A DNA stretch of 64,000 nucleotides from Amia ocellicauda (Eukaryota > Chordata > Actinopteri > Amiiformes > Amiidae). How positions within the stretch are numbered: the first letter of the stretch is position 1; the number at the start of each line of letters is the position of its first letter. A model generated the notes under the pieces. The model did not search any database. It saw only the letters and a program-made list of their open reading frames with translations, and was not told the origin of the DNA. The position numbers and the translations under genes are program-made. The stretch is taken from contig NC_089867.1 of assembly GCF_036373705.1 (NCBI RefSeq), positions 14,981,501 to 15,045,500 of the forward strand, read 5' to 3'. Below, in pieces: positions 47,464 through 58,800 of the stretch.

Positions 47464-49381
47464 ATCGGTGTATATAGATAGCTAGAAAGATAGATTTAGA
47501 TATAGATGTATAGATATACATTCAACTAAATTCACATTAAATTCAAATTTGCTTTATTTGCATGACAAAGAATGTTTTGCAAAGCTTTTTCTTTGCATGT
47601 ACAGGAAATTATAATAAAAGTCATATATATATATATATATATATTAGAATTGTTCTGGTCTATAAAGATTATTCCAAATGCACTCCATCCCATGTTTACT
47701 CTTATCATTTCTTCAATAATATCGCCATCTGTGCTGATTTGTTGTCCATGGTAGACATAACTTTAGACTTATGTATCCGCTGATTTACTTAAATATAGCA
47801 AAGCTTTAAAACATTACTAATGTTTCACTCTGGTTAATTTTAAGCCCAGTTTTCTTGCTCAAGGTCTTCTGGTGTTTTTGCAAATATGACAATGTAGCGT
47901 AAGGTACACTTATAAATTTCAATTAAAGAAGTGAATTTATAGTATCGCCTTATCACGAATCCTAGAATCTTGTAGAACTCAATTTCCATAATAATTGGAT
48001 GCAGACACCAATTCCAAAGATTTAAATTGTCAAATTTATGAAAAACAAAGACTAAATGTAGCACTACACTAATTATACAAAAGGGAAAAACTAAAATTCA
48101 ACTCTAGATCAACAAATCATAGACAAATCACTTCCGTGACCAAATCAAAGACCATGGGATCGCATATGATAACACAAATCGTTAAACAAAAAAGGTTATA
48201 AACACATTGACTACAATACTGGTTAGTAAGACGAAGGTGAGTCTCTTGTTAGTATTGTTAGTCAGACATTAAATAACTACGCAGGTTAGTATTTATGTCA
48301 GGTAACTTCTCGTTATATATATATCAGTCTCATTTACGTTTAGGTGCCGAGAAAGATCCTAGCATTACTTGTTACCACAATTTCCCTTAACTGATTATTA
48401 TTCAATGATTAAGGATAGGCAGGGCCACCAATAATCTAATGTCTATTAACTTGTGTCAATTTCAGACTAAACAGTTAAACAGGAATGAGAAGATATTTCT
48501 CGGCGTTGACAGATTTTATTTCTAAATTTATCAACAAAACAGTTTAATGCAACACACATTTATATTTAAGAAAATGAAATTATATTACACATTCTAGAGT
48601 TATGAATCACAGATAAACATTTCTAATTGATTTCTCAAATGTCATGAATCATGAACTCCAAACTGTTAAACTTATCTGAACTTCGTCGCAGAGAGGCCTC
48701 TCTGGCTTCGGGCTCAGATAACAGCACACGGCACGAGGTCCGTGTGGTTGGAACAAAGGCAGTCCGGTTCGGCTTTGTCCAAGAACTTCCACTCAGTCGA
48801 TGCACCTGGAAGTTGGGGTTTCGCGAAAGTAGAGTCTTTTCCAAACAGATTTTCCACTGGTTTGAAGGCTCCAAGGTTGTGCACAAAATCTTCTTTGTAA
48901 GCAGGGGTTCCACCGTAGTTATTTGAAGACAAAGTCTTTGAGGAAAGCAGGGCCCTGTTCGTTCCAAGGGTCAAGTTTCTTAAGTCTCAAATAGCTATTT
49001 AATAGCTCTCGTCCATTTCAAAGAGTTTTTATTACCTACAGGCCCCCTTCCCCAGACATCTCACAGCAGGGATTCTAAACTATTTGGCCTATTCTCGGTG
49101 CCATCCTCCAAAAACTGTCACTTTGATGTAAACCAGTTCACAGCTGATGAGTTAAGGAAATCTGATAACTTTGGGGGGAGAGGTCTTCTTTAGATCAGTG
49201 CTTCAGCTCAGAGCTAAAATGCTCTTAATGCCCGAACCATTCTGTGGTCGCTACCAGTATTGAATCTGTTCAGGACCGTGCAGTCTTCAATTATATGTTA
49301 CTGTTCGTTAGAATGTAAGATGATCTATTTTACTTTTTCCTCCATTAGGACTTCTCCAGGTCCATTTTATATATATATATA
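47464..49381. other. intron 2 of copy B, no gene seen
   Basis: AT-rich to about 48.6 kb, then a more balanced stretch (48.65-49.3 kb) with a different base composition that might be part of an unidentified repeat. No exon is supportable. A short (AT)n tract is at 47624-47644. Confidence 0.4.
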
Positions 49382-49588
49382 CAGTGAGGGAAAAAAGTAT
49401 TTGATCCTCTGCTGATTTTGTACGTTTGCCCACTGACGAAGAAATGATCAGTCTATAATTTTAATGGTAGGTGTATTTTAACAGTGAGAGACAGAATAAC
49501 AACAAAACAATCCAGAAAAACGCATTTCAAAAAAGTTATAAATTGATTTGCATGTTAATGAGGGAAATAAGTATTTGACCCCTTCGAC

Positions 49589-50589
49589 TTAGTACTTGGT
49601 GGCAAAACCCTTGTTGGCAATCACAGAGGTCAGACGTTTCTTGTAGTTGGCCACCAGGTTTGCACACATCTCAGGAGGGATTTTGTCCCACTCCTCTTTG
49701 CAGATCCTCTCCAAGTCATTAAGGTTTCGAGGCTGACGTTTGGCAACTCGAACCTTCAGCTCCCTCCACAGATTTTCTATGGGATTAAGGTCTGGAGACT
49801 GGCTAGGCCACTCCAGGACCTTAATGTGCTTCTTCCTGAGCCACTCCTTTGTTGCCTTGGCTGTGTGTTTTGGGTCATTGTCATGCTGGAATACCCATCC
49901 ACGACCCATTTTCAATGCCCTGGCTGAGGGAAGGAGGTTCTCACCCAAGATTTGACGGTACATGGCCCCATCCATCGTCCCTTTGATGCGGTGCAGTTGT
50001 CCTGTCCCCTTAGCAGAAAAACACCCCCAAAGCATAATGTTTCCACCTCCATGTTTGACAGTGGGGATGGTGTTCTTGGGGTCATTCCTCCTCCTCCAAA
50101 CACGGCGAGTTGAGTTGATGCCAAAGAGCTCGGTCTCTGACCACAACACTTTCACCCAGTTCTCCTCTGAATCATTCAGATGTTGGCAAACTTTAGACGG
50201 GCCTGTACATGTGCTTTCTTGAGCAGGGGGACCTTGCGGGCGCTGCAGGATTTCAGTCCTTCACGGCGTAGTGTGTTACCAATTGTTTTCTTGGTGACTA
50301 TGGTCCCAGCTGCCTTGAGATCATTAACAAGATCCTCCCGTGTAGTTCTGGGCTGATTCCTCACCGTTCTCATGATCATTGAAACTCCACGAGGTGAGAT
50401 CTTGCATGGAGCCCCAGACCGAGGGAGACTGACAGTTATTTTGTGTTTCTTCCATTTGCGAATAATCGCACCAACTGTTGTCACCTTCTCACCAAGCTGC
50501 TTGGCGATGGTCTTGTAGCCCATTCCAGCCTTGTGTAGGTCTACAATCTTGTCCCTGACATCCATGGACAGCTCTTTGGTCTTGGCCAT
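49589..50589 (-). pseudogene. Tc1-family transposase, disabled copy
   Basis: ATG at 50589-50587 ([20 protein letters not shown]). Compared with the intact copy two deletions stand out. Four bases are lost in the codons for KFASEHL (about 50185), shifting the frame. Nine bases are lost from WSDETKIE (about 50133), leaving WSETE and removing the first catalytic Asp. The second Asp (QHDNDPKHT) and the Glu (NPIENLW) remain. So it cannot make active enzyme but could be moved by the other copy's product. Confidence 0.9.
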
Positions 50590-50631
50590 GGTGGAGAGTT
50601 TGGAATCTGATTGATTGATTGCTTCTGTGGA

Positions 50632-50728
50632 CAGGTGTCTTTTATACAGGTAACGAGCTGAGATTAGGAGCACTCCCTTTAAGAGAGTGCTCCTAATCTC
50701 AGCTCGTTACCTGTATAAAAGACACCTG
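50632..50728. repeat. perfect 41-bp palindromic arms in Tc1 copy 2
   Basis: Arms 50632-50672 and 50688-50728 are exact inverted complements around a 15-base loop. It is the counterpart of 40650-40746. Confidence 0.95.
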
Positions 50729-51186
50729 GGAGCCAGAAATCTTGCTGATTGATAGGGGATCAAATACTTATTTCCCTCATTAACATGCAATTCAATGTAT
50801 AACTTTTTTGAAATGTGTTTTTCTGATTTTTTTTGCTGTTATTCTGTCTCTCACTGTTAAAATACACCTACCATTAAAATTATAGACTGATCATTTCTTT
50901 GTCAGTGGGCAAACGTATAAAATCAGCAGGGGATCAAATACTTTTTTCCCTCACTGTATATATATATATATATATATATATAAATGAGTGGTTAAATATA
51001 GTGGTTCTTTATTTTTTTCTGTCAGTTTATACAAAAATAATGCTGGATGTAGTACAAAACATATCCCAGTACTCAGTTTACTTTGCTGTTCTGGAATACT
51101 ATAACTGATTACATAAAATACTAACAAAGCAATGCATTAGGTATTTTTTAATAAAAGTAACCCTTCCAAAACTCTCTAAATTGCAG

Positions 51187-51357
51187 GCAGATATGGTGTC
51201 TGAGAGTGACTCAGAGAATCTGATCATTACCCTGGAGCCTGAGGCAGCCTCAGTGTGGTGCAAACAGCTGCCTAAAGAGGGCTTTGTGGCAGAGGGAGGG
51301 GATCAAGACAAACTGCAGCAGAAGACTGGGAACAGTACATTGTTGTCGACTGTGGAG
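51187..51357 (+). pseudogene. HSPA12-like copy B, exon 3
   Basis: Acceptor taaattgcag, donor gag|gtgaggc. It encodes ESDSENLIITLEPEAASVWC, then shifts frame by one missing base near 51330, so the Asp-Cys-Gly phosphate-2 codons are read out of frame (NSTLLSTVE). Confidence 0.8.
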
Positions 51358-51688
51358 GTGAGGCATAACGCATCGATAATACCTTAAAACCCTACATTAA
51401 GAACTCTCAAAAAGGCACTTGTCCTTGTAAGTTCATAGGATATCTGTGTTCAAATTCATGAATTTATCATTTTAATCTTAACATGGCTTCTGAGTCTCCT
51501 GAAGAACTCTGTCAAGATGTTGTTTTCCATTTTTCTGTATGATCACTAGCCAATTGCATAATATTTTAATCTAGGCCTGGCTGCTTCAGCAGTGGAAACA
51601 AGGCATTATAGTAACACTGCCATCCTTTATTCAGCTTTAATAAATGTATATATATATTTAAAAAATGTTTTGGTTATTGTTCTTGAAG

Positions 51689-52731
51689 GTGGAACAATTG
51701 ACATCACATTGCACGAGGTCCAAGAGAATGGATCTCTGAAGGAGCTGCGGAGAGCGTCTGGTGGGGGATGGGGTGGAGGATCTGTAGATGACAATTTCAT
51801 TTCCTTTCTGAGAGATATATTTCACACAAATGTGTGGGACAAGTACACAAGAAAACACCCCGGAGAACTCCAAAAGATGATGTACCATTTCTCCATTCAA
51901 AAATGTAGTGGACAGGCAGAAGACATATACATTACATGTCACTACAATTTGATCAAATTAGCAGATGAAAAGCAGCCAATTTCTTATTTTTTTTCTGATG
52001 TTGATGGGGCTACTTGGTCAGATGGCTGTATCCAAATCTCGTATGACAAGCTCAAGAGCTTTTTTGCGTACAGCATTATGAAAATAGTTAATGAAATAAA
52101 AGCTATTCTTACAACACCTGAAATCCACATAGACTACATCCTGCTGGTCGGGGGCTATGCTTCTTGCAAGTTTCTGAGAGAGGAGATCCGTCAGCAGTTC
52201 AGCAGCAGATGCAAAGTGCTGTGTCCCTACGACTCCCAGCTGGCCATCGCAAAGGGAGCCATTCTGTTTGGAAACGACCCCAAAATAATAGGGTCAAGAA
52301 TCAGTGCCCTGACCTATGGCATTGATATGTGTTCAAAATTCAATCCTTTGATTCACAACCCCCAAAAAATGAGAGTTAATAAAAAAAGAGATTATGAATA
52401 TTGTACTGAACTTTTTAAAAGATTTGTGGAGAAAGGTCAGTCTGTAGCTTGCAATGAAGTGTCAGAACATTTCTATTGCCCTGTAGATGATGACCAGAAA
52501 TCAATGTTCTTCCAATTTTTCAGCACAGAAAAGAAAAATGCCAAATATGTGGATGAGCCTGGGCTAAAGAGGATTGGGTCATTTTCTGTTCCAATGCCTG
52601 ATATCAGACTGGGCAGAAGTCGCAGAGTGAGATTGGATGTCAATTTTGGTTTAACAGAAATAAAAGCAACAGCCACAGATTTGACATCAAGTAAGACTCA
52701 ATCGATCAGACTGGATTTCTTGACAATGTAG
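51689..52731 (+). pseudogene. HSPA12-like copy B, exon 4 (fully open)
   Basis: Acceptor tgttcttgaag, stop TAG 52729-52731. GTIDITLHEVQENGSLKELR, YILLVGGYASCKFLREEI and CPYDSQLAIAKGAILFGNDP are intact. It has the same length as copy A's exon 4. Confidence 0.85.
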
Positions 52732-52765
52732 GTGGCCATATTGCTTTTGTGAAGCTGAAAAAAAA

Positions 52766-53030
52766 TACAGCATTGATCTTGTAAACAAGGGGTTGTGAGT
52801 TTGAACCTGATAGGGCTTTATGTTTCTGCAATTTTAAAGATTTCATATAAAGAATTGCATTCACAGCAAGAACAGTAATTATGAAGTTTTGTATAATGAG
52901 GCCATCTCATTTAAAATGTCCAACTTTGGTCCTGGAAATTCTGTTTAATTTTTGTATTATGTAAAACATTGTCTTAAGCAGTGAACATGAAGTTGATATT
53001 TTGCACCTGCTTGGAGGAAAGATTGTGAGT
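52766..53030 (+). repeat. tRNA-Thr-headed SINE-like element, copy 2
   Basis: From tacagcattgatcttgtaaac the sequence follows copy 1 (32290-32590) through the body to gtgaacatgaagttgatattttgc. The first 20-odd bases of the tRNA head are missing. It starts 34 bases after the stop of copy B, within its 3' UTR. Confidence 0.6.
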
Positions 53031-53212
53031 ATTTATGAGTTATTTGTGGAGCCTGAGGGGGCTTTATATTTCTCCAATCTCTCTTTGTGCAACTTTTACT
53101 CAAGGTAGTCAAGTACTTCACATATGCAACAGGGGGAACTGTATACACATTGCAGGGACACACACTATCTGCAGTACTTTAGCTAATCTGTGGAATTGCT
53201 GTAATAAAGCCA

Positions 53213-53218
53213 CGGAAA
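53213..53218 (+). terminator. possible poly(A) signal for copy B
   Basis: AATAAA in ctgtAATAAAgccac, about 480 bases after the stop and beyond the SINE-like insertion. Confidence 0.3.
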
Positions 53219-53766
53219 CTCAGGCTTCTGAGACCACCTGTTCTCATCCCCCTTTGAGGTGGTGTCTTCTCCTGGAGGAGCGGGGTCCTGGAGAAAGGAA
53301 GGGAGACTGACTGAAGAGTGCCACCCAGAGGAGCCCTGACATCCACTGGATAAAATTACTTGCCTGCTATTGTTGTGGGAGTTTGAAACTTTGTCTTGGA
53401 CAGATCTGCAAGAGACTGATGAACAATATTGCACTTTTCCTTTTTTTAAGCCAGTCAATTCCTATTGCTGCTAGCTTTGCTAGGGGAAACCATTGTTTTA
53501 GACTGGTATCATTTTGCTCTAGTCAGTTTATTAGGTTAGGGTTTTAGGTACTTTTAATCACCCAGTTATTCTGTTTCACTAATGACATTTCATGTATCCT
53601 CTTCAATCTATGATTTAGGTTGAAAGCCCAACTTTCAAAGGAAATGTATCAAAGTGGGAATTGGTCTGAAACTATTGTGAGAATTTCTAGTATTAATCAG
53701 TATTAAACTATATTGATCTAAATTAATTCATTTTGGCTCATACAGGGCCTGTGTGTATCTGGGGTC

Positions 53767-55280
53767 CATGACAATTCGTCCCCAACAAATCATCCCTGAC
53801 AATTCGCACCGGCAGAAATGTGTCCCCGTGAAAGTTTGCCCCTACATCAATTCGCCCCATAACAATTAGTCCCCGATGACAATTCACCCCCACATCAATT
53901 CTCCCCCATCATTATACGTTCTCCACTTGAGCATTTGTAACCATGAGTGCATTAACTTATTGTAGAGCCATATAACATACATATGTGTATATATAGTAGG
54001 CAGGCTATATATATAAATAAATAATTGTGTGTGTGTGTGTGTGTATTTGTTATTATTTATTATAATGAATGTTTTTAATTGATATATTAATTTGAGACTA
54101 TAACCCCAATAATACAGTTTTATACAATTAATCATGCAAGTGGAAGCGGTGGCTAAAGGCTACTTAAAATAGGTTTTAGGTTAAATGCGTATAACAGCTT
54201 GCGCAGTGGTTAAGGAACATTGTTTTGTACCTGGCAATCTGGGTTTGATTCCTAAGTAGTGCTTGTTATTTTCTTATGTGTAGATACTTTTTTTATCATT
54301 TCCTGGTGTTAAACGGTATCAGAATAGAATGAACAATTACAAGGCGATTAATAATTAAAATTGCGTTTCAATAACACGGTTCAGGGAACATTTACTAGAA
54401 GCAAATCAGACAGAGCAAGGCAGATTCAGTCATTGATATCCAGTTAGAGTGGATCATTATTCAAAATTCTGCCAAACTTAATGTAAGAAATCAATAACAA
54501 TAAACATAATACTATTAAGGCATCCACATATGCACTGAATTTAATGCTTAAGTGAAAAAATAACAAATGAATAAATTAGATTTGTCCAAAGGACTAACCC
54601 TCTATATGTAAACACTGTATTTTCAAAAGCCTTCTAATTGTTCGTTCTACTCTGTTACCGTTTAGTTACAGGTTCACCAGTATCACCAGGTTTGCAATGC
54701 CAGGTTTATTCACATTTAACCTGAAACCTATTTTAAGTAGCCTGCAGTCACCTGCCAGTTGCATGATTAATTGTATAAAACTGTTGGAACAGCCTGTGAT
54801 TTCAATTGTTTACTTTGATTTTCGGTGTGAGTTTGAATCCAGTCCTCAATCGGTTAGTGATTTTGGTTTCCATTGACTGTTGTTACATCATTTTGTTCTC
54901 AATGACTTACAAAATGTACAGTAAAGATTTTGATGTTTGATATATTTCGTTCATTGAGATCCGATGTGTGATTTAAGTGTTCCCTTAATTTTTTTGAGCA
55001 GTGTATATTGCCTGCCTACTATATATACAGATATGTGTGTTCTATGGCTCTACAATAAGTTAATGCACTCATGGTTACAGATGCTCAAGTGGAGAACGTA
55101 TAATGATGGGGGTGAATTGTCGTCAGGGATTAATTGTTATAGGGGCGAATTGACAAGGGGATGAACTGTCACGGGGATGAATTGTCAAAGGGACTAATTA
55201 TCGCGGTGGCAAATTGTTACCGGGGAGAATTGTCGGGGACAAATTGTCGAGGGACGCATTGACGGGGACAAATTGACATG
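53767..55280. mobile_element. foldback element with long inverted arms and subterminal 14-15-bp repeats
   Basis: The left arm (53767-54010) and right arm (55006-55280) are inverted copies. Each consists of variants of gacaattcgtcccc in tandem, then a shared unique part (cttgagcatttgtaaccatgag and on, to tatatagtaggcagg). Further in, 54113-54180 and 54719-54785 are also inverted to each other (ttttatacaattaatcatgc). No coding frame is seen. A 27-bp Tc1-like terminal remnant (gtgttcccttaatttttttg) sits at 54978-55004, next to the right arm. I cannot assign a superfamily. Confidence 0.7.
54199..54252 (+). repeat. tRNA-like box A/box B pair, possible SINE head
   Basis: ttgcgcagtggttaagg resembles box A and gggtttgattcc box B, about 42 bases apart. 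It lies in the interior of the foldback element. No full tRNA fold was found. Confidence 0.3.
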
Positions 55281-55709
55281 CTCCCGTGTAGCTGCCTGTC
55301 TTTCTGTGTCTTGAGAAGTCTGTAGCATACAGAGACAGTCGGTTCACAGAAAATTTGATTTCCCTTGCCTTGACACTTTCAGGGCATGAAGTAAACATGG
55401 CTATATTGATGATAAACCTGCCTGTCTTTTCTGAGAGTCATCCAGTCACAGAAGTGGTAAGGTGAAATTGTACCATAGGGTTTGATAGCTATATTTTTGA
55501 TTATTCTTTAGCCCATATTATCTGTTAGAATTTTATATTAATCAGCATTTAATGAATATTAATTGATTCTTTCAATTATTCCTGTACATTGACTTATTTG
55601 TGCGATTTTGAGGATCCTCTGACTATTTTATTGAAACTGGTATATGTATAATATGGGTAGTTGCATTATGCTTTAATTACAAATAAACTATAATATAAAC
55701 CAATTTTGC
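55281..55709. other. no gene seen
   Basis: AT-rich DNA between the foldback element and the pentanucleotide array. Confidence 0.4.
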
Positions 55710-56005
55710 AGTGCAGTGCAGTAGACATTAATAGAGTGCAGAGTAGTGTAGACTACTGTACTTTCCATTGCAATATAGTTTCTGCCACTGTATAGGGCCA
55801 TGCAGTACAGTACAGTACAGAGCAATACAAAGCAACACAGAACAGCATCCCACACTGCAATACAGTATAGCTGGGAATAGTGGGGTGCAGTAAAGTGCAG
55901 AGCGGTCCAGGAGGGTATGGTATGGTACAGCACAGCAAAACGTCAGCACTAGCAATAACACAGAACAGCACAACAACGCACAGCAGAGCAACACACCAAA
56001 ACACA
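55710..56005. repeat. degenerate pentanucleotide satellite (acagt/acagc)
   Basis: Units such as gcagt, acagt, acagc and gtaca recur with 5-base periodicity over about 290 bases with many substitutions, for example cagtacagtacagtacagag. The - strand frames rich in Cys, Leu, Tyr and Ser are a by-product of this repeat. Confidence 0.75.
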
Positions 56006-57170
56006 GTAAGTGGATAGTGTGTACAAGATTGTCAGGAAAATCAGAAAACATCACCAGTAAGACATTTTTATTCATGATGAATCACAGGTTAAAAATGGCT
56101 GCTAAGAAAACAAATGTTTATGAAATGTGGGTCTGTTACGTATTTGTATATCTAGTTAAAATGTATAGTTAGAAAATTATATACATAAAATAAATTAAAA
56201 AACAAGCCATAATCTGTTTACTAAATTTTCATTCAAAGGCAGTGTTTGAATCTTCAACAAATGATCTGGATGAAATGAAACAATATTAAGTGTATCTGAA
56301 GCTGAAATAAAACCTGGGTAATATAAACAGAAAATGCTATATTTTGTACATCATCATGTCAAATATCTCAGGCAGTGTGGCAGGGGTTCCCTACTCTGGT
56401 CCTGGAGGTCTATGGTGTCTTCACTCTCTCAAATCTCAATTATGCAATAAAGCTAGGATCCCTAAGAGGTCCCCCCCATTTTCGCCTGATTTTACTGTTG
56501 TCATATTTGTACTTATAACTCTGTAACTACAAGGGCTAGAGCCAATTGTTTTATATGGAAACACTCAGCACAAACTGGAGATTCAGAAAATAACATACAT
56601 AATAGTGTTTGTCCCACCAGAGTTAATAAATAAATCAAAAAAGTGAAGAAAAACAAAAGTGCTTTTAAGAAGAAAGTGAATTTATGGTAAATATAACACG
56701 TTTTAAGTGCTCCAGGCAGACTTTTGACACTGGGCAGTGAAACTTCAAAGTCTTATGAAATTCTGTAAAAAATACCTACTCAAATCTGATCTCCAGAACA
56801 GAAATGACAGCCATTTATATTAGACTACCAACAGCCAGAATAACTATATACAAATAAAAAATAATACTAAACAGGAAAACAGAATTCCAAACATCTGGCT
56901 TTTGAATATTGTCACTTTAGGCCTTATCTAGACACAGGCTATTCTTTATTGTTGTACTCATTCCAGCCACAAAGCTGCCATAGTTTTCTATTCTAATAAA
57001 GAATAGACTGGCAGTGCCTTTCATAGTTTTGTAAACAGAATCAGCATCTGTGATTTGTTTTTGAAGGGTAAGGCATTTTATTTTTTGTGTCTGATTCCAT
57101 TTTTCTACTTTGTATTTGGTTTTCCTGCTGTATCGCGTCTTTCTGCTCTGTCTGAGAACAAATGCGTTTC
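56006..57170. other. AT-rich, no gene seen
   Basis: No exon or recognised element. Confidence 0.4.
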
Positions 57171-57589
57171 GGTAGTGTCATGGTTCCCAGGCTCTTACCC
57201 TTTATTACCACTAGAGGCCGCCATTTCTCCGCCTTTTCAGTCACTTCTCCCTGATCTCATCTCTCAAATCATCCACTTAGCATTCCTCTACACCCATGTG
57301 CACTCATGTTCTCTCCCTCTGCTCCCATTCGCCCTGCACCTCCCAACCTGGTTTCTTGTTACCTTCATAAACCCCTCACTGCCCTCACTCGGGGTGAAGT
57401 GTTGTCAGCCCTGCCCACAACTCCAAGCCTTGCTCCCCTTGCGCCCCACCTACTTGATCCTGACCCACGCCTGTGACCTCGATTATGTCTTTGCCTAGCC
57501 CTTAATTGCCTTAATCAACCTCCTCTGAGAGCACTGCACTTCGGTTCCCTGTTCCCGTGCCCTGCGGCCCTTGTGACCGTGACAGGTAG
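57171..57589. mobile_element. solo LTR with 5-bp target-site duplication
   Basis: A 409-bp unit 57176-57584 starts TGTCATGGTTCCC and ends GACCGTGACA (TG...CA with a short inverted repeat). It is flanked by the perfect 5-bp repeat GGTAG at 57171-57175 and 57585-57589. It contains no coding potential beyond a chance 147-codon frame. The ends and 5-bp duplication fit an LTR retrotransposon, probably Ty3/gypsy-like, reduced to one LTR by recombination. Confidence 0.8.
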
Positions 57590-58114
57590 CTCTGCACTGC
57601 TTATACAGAAATGGCTGTAACTAGGCTCATTCGAAAGCTAGAGACCTGCGGTTTTCGGAAGTGGCAGCCTTAAACACCTATGGGAGAGAGAATTAGAGTA
57701 ATATGACATAGAATGCTCGGCCTGCCTGGGACGTTTTGCAAAGAGCGGACCCCAGAGAGATAGAGTTCCCAATGATTGCATTTGTACAGCTTAGTGTGGG
57801 AAAATGTTTTCTGCCTCTTGATACAGTTCCACATGATAGATATAAGAATGCATGAGTATGACTGGCAGAACTAATCTCTACAATTTCCAAGCTTACCAAT
57901 ACAGTGTGTTGTTACTGTTCTTATGTCGTTAAAGGTAAATATTAAACCTTATTCTCTTCTCTGAAGGAAATGGAGAGATATATAGCACTTAAGAAATCTC
58001 TACAGAAAAGATTGTTCAGCTGCAGCACAGAGTTTTATGAGAAACATGATGTGCCATTATCCATCTTAATAGCTCACCCAAGCACAGCTTATCAATTTTC
58101 CTGAACGTGTATTT

Positions 58115-58285
58115 ATTTCATTTTAGCAGCTCATTTTGAATCCCCCTCGGTCTCCATGTCCCATTATTGCGGGTCCAGGTGACAGCCCTACAGAGCAACA
58201 CATCACAGAAAGAGGTGTGTCTCCCAGCTCGGGAATTCTCTACAAAATAACTAGTCTCTCATTTCTTCACTGTAAGTTTAAGTTT
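58115..58285. repeat. duplicated block, counterpart of 43715-43830
   Basis: ttttagcagctcattttgaatccccc, gggtccaggtgacagccct and tttcttcactgtaagttt match 43715-43830 in order, with a 50-base insertion here. About 0.9 kb upstream of copy C exon 1. Confidence 0.55.
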
Positions 58286-58599
58286 TTAAGTGTCATTGTA
58301 TGAGAAAACCAGGCCATAAAAGTTAATTTAATAAAATCCCTGATCCCTACGGTGGCCCTGAAGTGCAACTGCTGAAAAAATAAAGCAGCTGCTGCAGCAT
58401 TTTCAGAAGCAATTACGGAAAGGGAGGGACATTGTGAAATATATTCGAAATATATAGAATTGTAAACAAAAAAAATGTATCCAAAGCAAAAAAAAAACTG
58501 CAGCCCCTGTGGTTGCTTGCGATGCTACAATTTTTACTTTCGCAGCCAGTTTCTTTGCTTTGATTTATTTTTTTCGTTAAGGGTTTTGTCGCTGTTTTG

Positions 58600-58800
58600 T
58601 CGTGAGGGCGGGATTTACAGGGAGGCGTGGATCCTGGGTCTCCATTGGTCCAACAGGTTTGAGTGACGGTTCTTCTTACCCAATCAGTGCGCAGGTGGGC
58701 TGGTCTGGATGGTATCGACTGTCTCGGTTTCAACAGCAGCGCCGGTTCAGCGACTCATTGACCCCCTGTGTGCGCAGACCTGCAGTCAAGAGCTGCGCAG
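58600..58800 (+). promoter_or_regulatory. possible promoter of HSPA12-like copy C
   Basis: A GC box (gggcggg, 58606), an inverted CCAAT box (attggtcc, 58644) and a CCAAT box (ccaatcag, 58680) fall within 80 bases, in the only CpG-containing stretch upstream of copy C, 400-600 bases before its ATG. No TATA box was seen. It is inferred from motif clustering only. Confidence 0.35.

Larger units (their letters stand above)
49382..50956 (-). mobile_element. Tc1/mariner element, Passport/PPTN-like, copy 2 (1575 bp)
   Basis: Same family as 40421-42017, opposite orientation, inside intron 2 of copy B. Both tips are consensus (cagtgagggaaaaaagtatt and its complement at 50956), flanked by TA-rich tracts. 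The inverted repeats are therefore good substrates, but the transposase is dead (next entry). The 41-bp-arm hairpin is perfect in this copy. Confidence 0.9.
46603..52731 (+). pseudogene. heat shock 70 kDa protein 12A-like, copy B (exons 2-4; broken)
   Basis: Exon 2 46603-46827 (225 nt), exon 3 51187-51357 (171 nt) and exon 4 51689-52731 (1043 nt) match copy A in length and content. Three faults are visible. No exon 1 is recognisable between 36.3 and 46.6 kb. The bases before exon 2 are AA (46601-46602) where copy A has AG. Exon 3 is one base short just before the CAGTAC codons, so VDCGG is out of frame. Yet exon 4 is open for all its 347 codons with intact phosphate 2 and LLVGGYASCKFLREEIRQQF, so decay is recent or some product is still made. 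Intron 2 (4.36 kb) contains a Tc1 relic and Tc1 copy 2. Confidence 0.75.

Noticed and set aside
48650-49300. Possible LTR or other repeat with distinct composition in intron 2 of copy B
   Set aside because: No terminal repeats, target duplication or coding motifs could be identified, so it is left as unassigned intron sequence.
55688-56075. Overlapping Cys/Leu-rich frames on -
   Set aside because: Produced by the degenerate pentanucleotide repeat.
57055-57498. 147-codon open frame on + with a signal-peptide-like start
   Set aside because: Most of it lies inside the solo LTR 57176-57584, which has a TSD; the frame crosses the insertion boundary.
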